A DNA stretch of 61,034 bases from Oscillospiraceae bacterium (GTDB taxonomy: Bacteria; Bacillota; Clostridia; Oscillospirales; CAG-272): the NCBI GenBank assembly GCA_015064395.1, contig SVSH01000008.1:11596-72629 (forward strand), given 5' to 3'. A program made the translations under genes and the position numbers. Within the stretch, counting starts at the first letter, position 1. Every line of letters starts with the position of its first letter. Below the pieces are notes generated by a model. The model was not told the DNA's origin. It searched no databases and worked only from the letters and a program-made list of their open reading frames with translations. This document shows positions 59,119 to 61,034 of this stretch, piece after piece.

Positions 59119-60039
59119 TTACTCTTCCTCTCGGTTGGTCGTTGGGGATTGCTGGATTTCTGATTGCGGGAGGGCGGGATCTGCTTGCTCCTTGTCGGGA
59201 TCCTCTTGCTCCTGCGGTGCATCGGAGACAGTGTCTGCGATTGGAGGATCGAAAGGAATGGCGGGAGCATGGGCGACGCTGTACAGGTGAGCCAGGGCAT
59301 AGGCACCGATGGCAAGCGAGGGGAGCGCGCGGACGATATAGGCTGTGGGGGCGATATCACCGACGATGGCGGCGGTGATCATGGCGATGCCGTTGGTAAC
59401 GCCAAATACGGTGGCCAGCGCGGCGGTCACGCCAAAACGGGCGGGGGAGGTTGCGCGGTCGGCGCGGATGCTCAGCTCCGCAAGCATGAAAAGCATAACG
59501 CCCACCAAGGCGGCTGACTGCATGATCTTGAAGGGGCTGTTCATGGGAACGGTCCAATCAAAATATTCAGTTGCGATGGCGAGAACGCAATAGCCGTGCA
59601 CACCGATGCCGAAGGCGGCGAATCGCTTCTTGGCACACGTGCCAAAATATACGGCGGCGGCCAGAGCGCATAACGCGCGGAGCAGGGAAGAAGTGTCTGC
59701 CTGAGAGGCTCCCAGGCATTCCCATACCATGGCGGCTACAAACACGATAGCGGTCACGAGCGAGCACACATGCGAGATGCGGCCGCCGGCTGCGAGATCG
59801 GGCACAGTTGTTTGTGCGGCGTCCTCGTTGCGCTTGCGAAGGCCAATGACGGTGACGATGCACACAAGGGCAAACAGCGAAAGGACAATATATAATAATG
59901 TAGAAAATGCGTTGCGGTTCAAATAGCCGACCGAGGGGTCGAAATGCAGAGCCATGGCCAGCGAGAAAAGAAGAGAACCAAGGCCTGTTGACAGGGCGGC
60001 GGCGTGAGCCAGACGCGATAGGGTTTTGGAATGGTTCAT
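59119..60039 (-). CDS. Multi-pass membrane protein with acidic tail
   Basis: A 306-aa protein with about eight membrane segments (roughly residues 10-260) and an acidic Glu/Pro/Gln-rich cytosolic tail of about 45 residues. No transporter or enzyme motif is recognised. The start at 60039 has AAGGATG eight bases upstream; an ATG at 60048 overlaps that site. It lies upstream of, and in one operon with, the WYL-type regulator, suggesting a sensor or signalling role. Function unknown. Confidence 0.65.
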   Translation of the reverse strand: MNHSKTLSRLAHAAALSTGLGSLLFSLAMALHFDPSVGYLNRNAFSTLLYIVLSLFALVCIVTVIGLRKRNEDAAQTTVPDLAAGGRISHVCSLVTAIVFVAAMVWECLGASQADTSSLLRALCALAAAVYFGTCAKKRFAAFGIGVHGYCVLAIATEYFDWTVPMNSPFKIMQSAALVGVMLFMLAELSIRADRATSPARFGVTAALATVFGVTNGIAMITAAIVGDIAPTAYIVRALPSLAIGAYALAHLYSVAHAPAIPFDPPIADTVSDAPQEQEDPDKEQADPALPQSEIQQSPTTNREEE

Positions 60040-60060
60040 AATTATCATCCTTAAAGGTGT

Positions 60061-60123
60061 CCAATATTGGGGTGATACACACATGTATTATACCGCTGTT
60101 TTGTGAACAAAAAATGAACAAAG
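60061..60123 (-). promoter_or_regulatory. Bipartite control element and promoter of the membrane/WYL operon
   Basis: On the minus strand CTTTGTTCATTTTTTGTTC (60123-60105), then TATAAT (60092-60087), then CCAATATTGG (60070-60061). The order matches 9758-9824. No good -35 box is present, so an activator acting at the TTGTTC direct repeats is plausible. Confidence 0.6.
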
Positions 60124-60378
60124 CGCCGCAAAGGCAAAAAAAGATGAGAAAATGGATAAAAACTTTGCCTAAAATCGCATTTTTGTCAAAAGATCACAAA
60201 AAAGAGAGCGCTTTTTCTGAAAATTGGCGGATCACGAACGAAAAAAGAGCAAACGAGAGGTGAAAAAAGGCCGTAAAAATGTGAAAAAACGCCTGTTTTT
60301 GTGCAAGATTGCCATAAAATAGCGGAAAACTTCTTGAAATTTCGGTGAAATGATGTGTAAAAAAATAGAGCAAAGGTA
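60124..60378. other. AT-rich stretch without recognised gene
   Basis: About 255 bp between two divergent promoters, with long A and T tracts. No coding frame with a ribosome site, RNA gene or repeat was recognised. It may be curved upstream DNA boosting the ribosomal promoter. Confidence 0.5.
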
Positions 60379-60407
60379 TTGCAATTTTGAGGCTTTTCGT
60401 GTATAAT
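60379..60407 (+). promoter_or_regulatory. Promoter of the rpsJ (S10) operon
   Basis: TTGCAA, 17-bp spacer, TATAAT (60402-60407), preceded by A/T tracts. Confidence 0.78.
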
Positions 60408-60413
60408 TGTAGG

Positions 60414-60739
60414 GCTTGATATGCGTTGAAGCGGGAGGTTGCCACGCGAGCGTGGGGAATTTCCGTGGAGTATGTCCGTTGATCGGGCGCAGATTTGAGC
60501 AAATGCCACCAAAAACAGCGATTTGTTACCTTCGCTGTGCGTGTCTCCAAAGAATCGGAAAATTGCACAGATGCCATGTGCCGCTTTCCGTTTTTATAAG
60601 GGGAGATAAGAAACACGCGGGTCGGTGTTTGCAAAATTGCCCCACTTTACAAAACGCGGTCTCGTTCCGTTCGCCAACATCTTATTATATAAGGGCTGGC
60701 AGCGAGACCGGGCAAATCTAAAAAGGAGGCAAAACAGAA
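60414..60739 (+). promoter_or_regulatory. Long structured leader of the S10 operon
   Basis: A leader of about 325 nt with CCACGC/GCGTGG (60442-60457 area), a CGGAAA..GCACA/TGTGC..TTTCCG hairpin running into TTTTT (60557-60596), and CGGTCTCG/CGAGACCG (60657-60710) close to the ribosome site. A terminator inside the leader suggests attenuation by a ribosomal protein, by analogy with L4 control of S10 operons. I do not recognise a named leader family. Confidence 0.6.
60557..60596 (+). terminator. Attenuator terminator in the rpsJ leader
   Basis: CGGAAA/TTTCCG with inner GCACA/TGTGC stem, followed by five T residues, 143 bases before the start codon. Confidence 0.7.
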
Positions 60740-61034
60740 ATGGCAGTAAAAGAAAAAATCAGAGTCAGACTCAAGAGCTATGACCACAAGCTGATCGACG
60801 CAGCCGCCGAGAAGATCGTGGACGTTGCTAAGAGAAACGGCACTGAGGTTTCCGGTCCTATCCCGCTCCCCACTGATAAGGAGATCATCACGATCCTCCG
60901 CGCAGTGCACAAGTACAAGGATAGCCGCGAACAGTTCGAAATGCGCACCCACAAGAGACTGATTGATATCATCAAGCCGTCTCAGAAGACCATTGACGCT
61001 CTGATGAGCGTTGAACTTCCCGCGGGCGTTGAAA
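60740..61034 (+). CDS. rpsJ: 30S ribosomal protein S10 (partial, runs off the window)
   Basis: The first 98 residues of S10 are present; the family is about 102-105 residues long, so only the last few are missing. [20 protein letters not shown] and [39 protein letters not shown] fit S10, which also acts as NusE in antitermination. AAAAGGAGG lies nine bases before the ATG. It should begin the large S10-spc ribosomal operon to the right. Confidence 0.97.
   Translation, partial: MAVKEKIRVRLKSYDHKLIDAAAEKIVDVAKRNGTEVSGPIPLPTDKEIITILRAVHKYKDSREQFEMRTHKRLIDIIKPSQKTIDALMSVELPAGVE

Overview
The window looks like chromosome of an anaerobic, Gram-positive-type member of the Clostridia, of the gut Oscillospirales/Christensenellales kind; the order is an inference. 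Reasons: many lipoproteins with clean lipobox signals and no outer-membrane genes; NfnAB ferredoxin/NADP chemistry; KtrAB potassium uptake; an L10 leader before rplJ; a YlbF/YmcA-family gene between miaB and mutS; strong AGGAGG ribosome sites and TTGACA-17-TATAAT promoters almost everywhere. The left end (1-474) and several gaps carry dispersed repeats.

Layout. 1-1680: a 127-bp direct repeat, a Cys/His lipoprotein and a rod-shaped RNA gene that resembles 6S RNA. 1736-5560: pcrA, repeat clusters and an AT-rich DinB-like gene. 5614-9706 (minus): a GH2 glycosidase and a two-gene COG0523 metal-GTPase operon with a very His-rich loop. 9758-14261: a TIM-barrel isomerase-like gene, an unexplained GC-rich non-coding stretch, a Nudix hydrolase and a complete amino-acid ABC transporter. 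14283-23430: a PL8-type lyase without signal peptide, a membrane protein, a beta-helix lipoprotein, a cobalamin-type riboswitch driving a DUF4430 lipoprotein and an ECF S component, and a GxGYxYP lipoprotein. 23475-29787: gdhA, a YwaF-like membrane protein, a 1006-aa lipoprotein and a small membrane protein.

29803-34989: nfnAB, a BspA-type repeat lipoprotein, an NSS transporter and tRNA-Leu(UAG). 35122-37644: ptsI-crr-ptsH, in which HPr has lost the regulatory serine. 37724-42621: a coiled-coil amidase lipoprotein, an orphan solute-binding protein and a VWA lipoprotein. 42655-55029: miaB, ylbF-like and mutS flanked by two copies of a hairpin-ended repeat, then mutL-tgt-HAD-tldD-pmbA. 55029-58508 (minus): ktrBA and rplJ-rplL with the L10 leader. 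58544-61034: a WYL-type regulator with a membrane protein, then the long attenuated leader and start of rpsJ, which runs off the window.

How it fits together: the surface lipoproteins, GH2, PL8 and the isomerase suggest glycan scavenging; the Gln-type ABC system, GDH and NfnAB link amino-acid nitrogen to NADPH/ferredoxin balance; B12 uptake is riboswitch controlled. The most unusual signals are a bipartite promoter element shared by the isomerase gene and the WYL/membrane operon 50 kb apart, the HPr without its kinase site, the DUF4430-ECF B12 unit, the 6S-like RNA and the unassigned structured region at 10738-11080.
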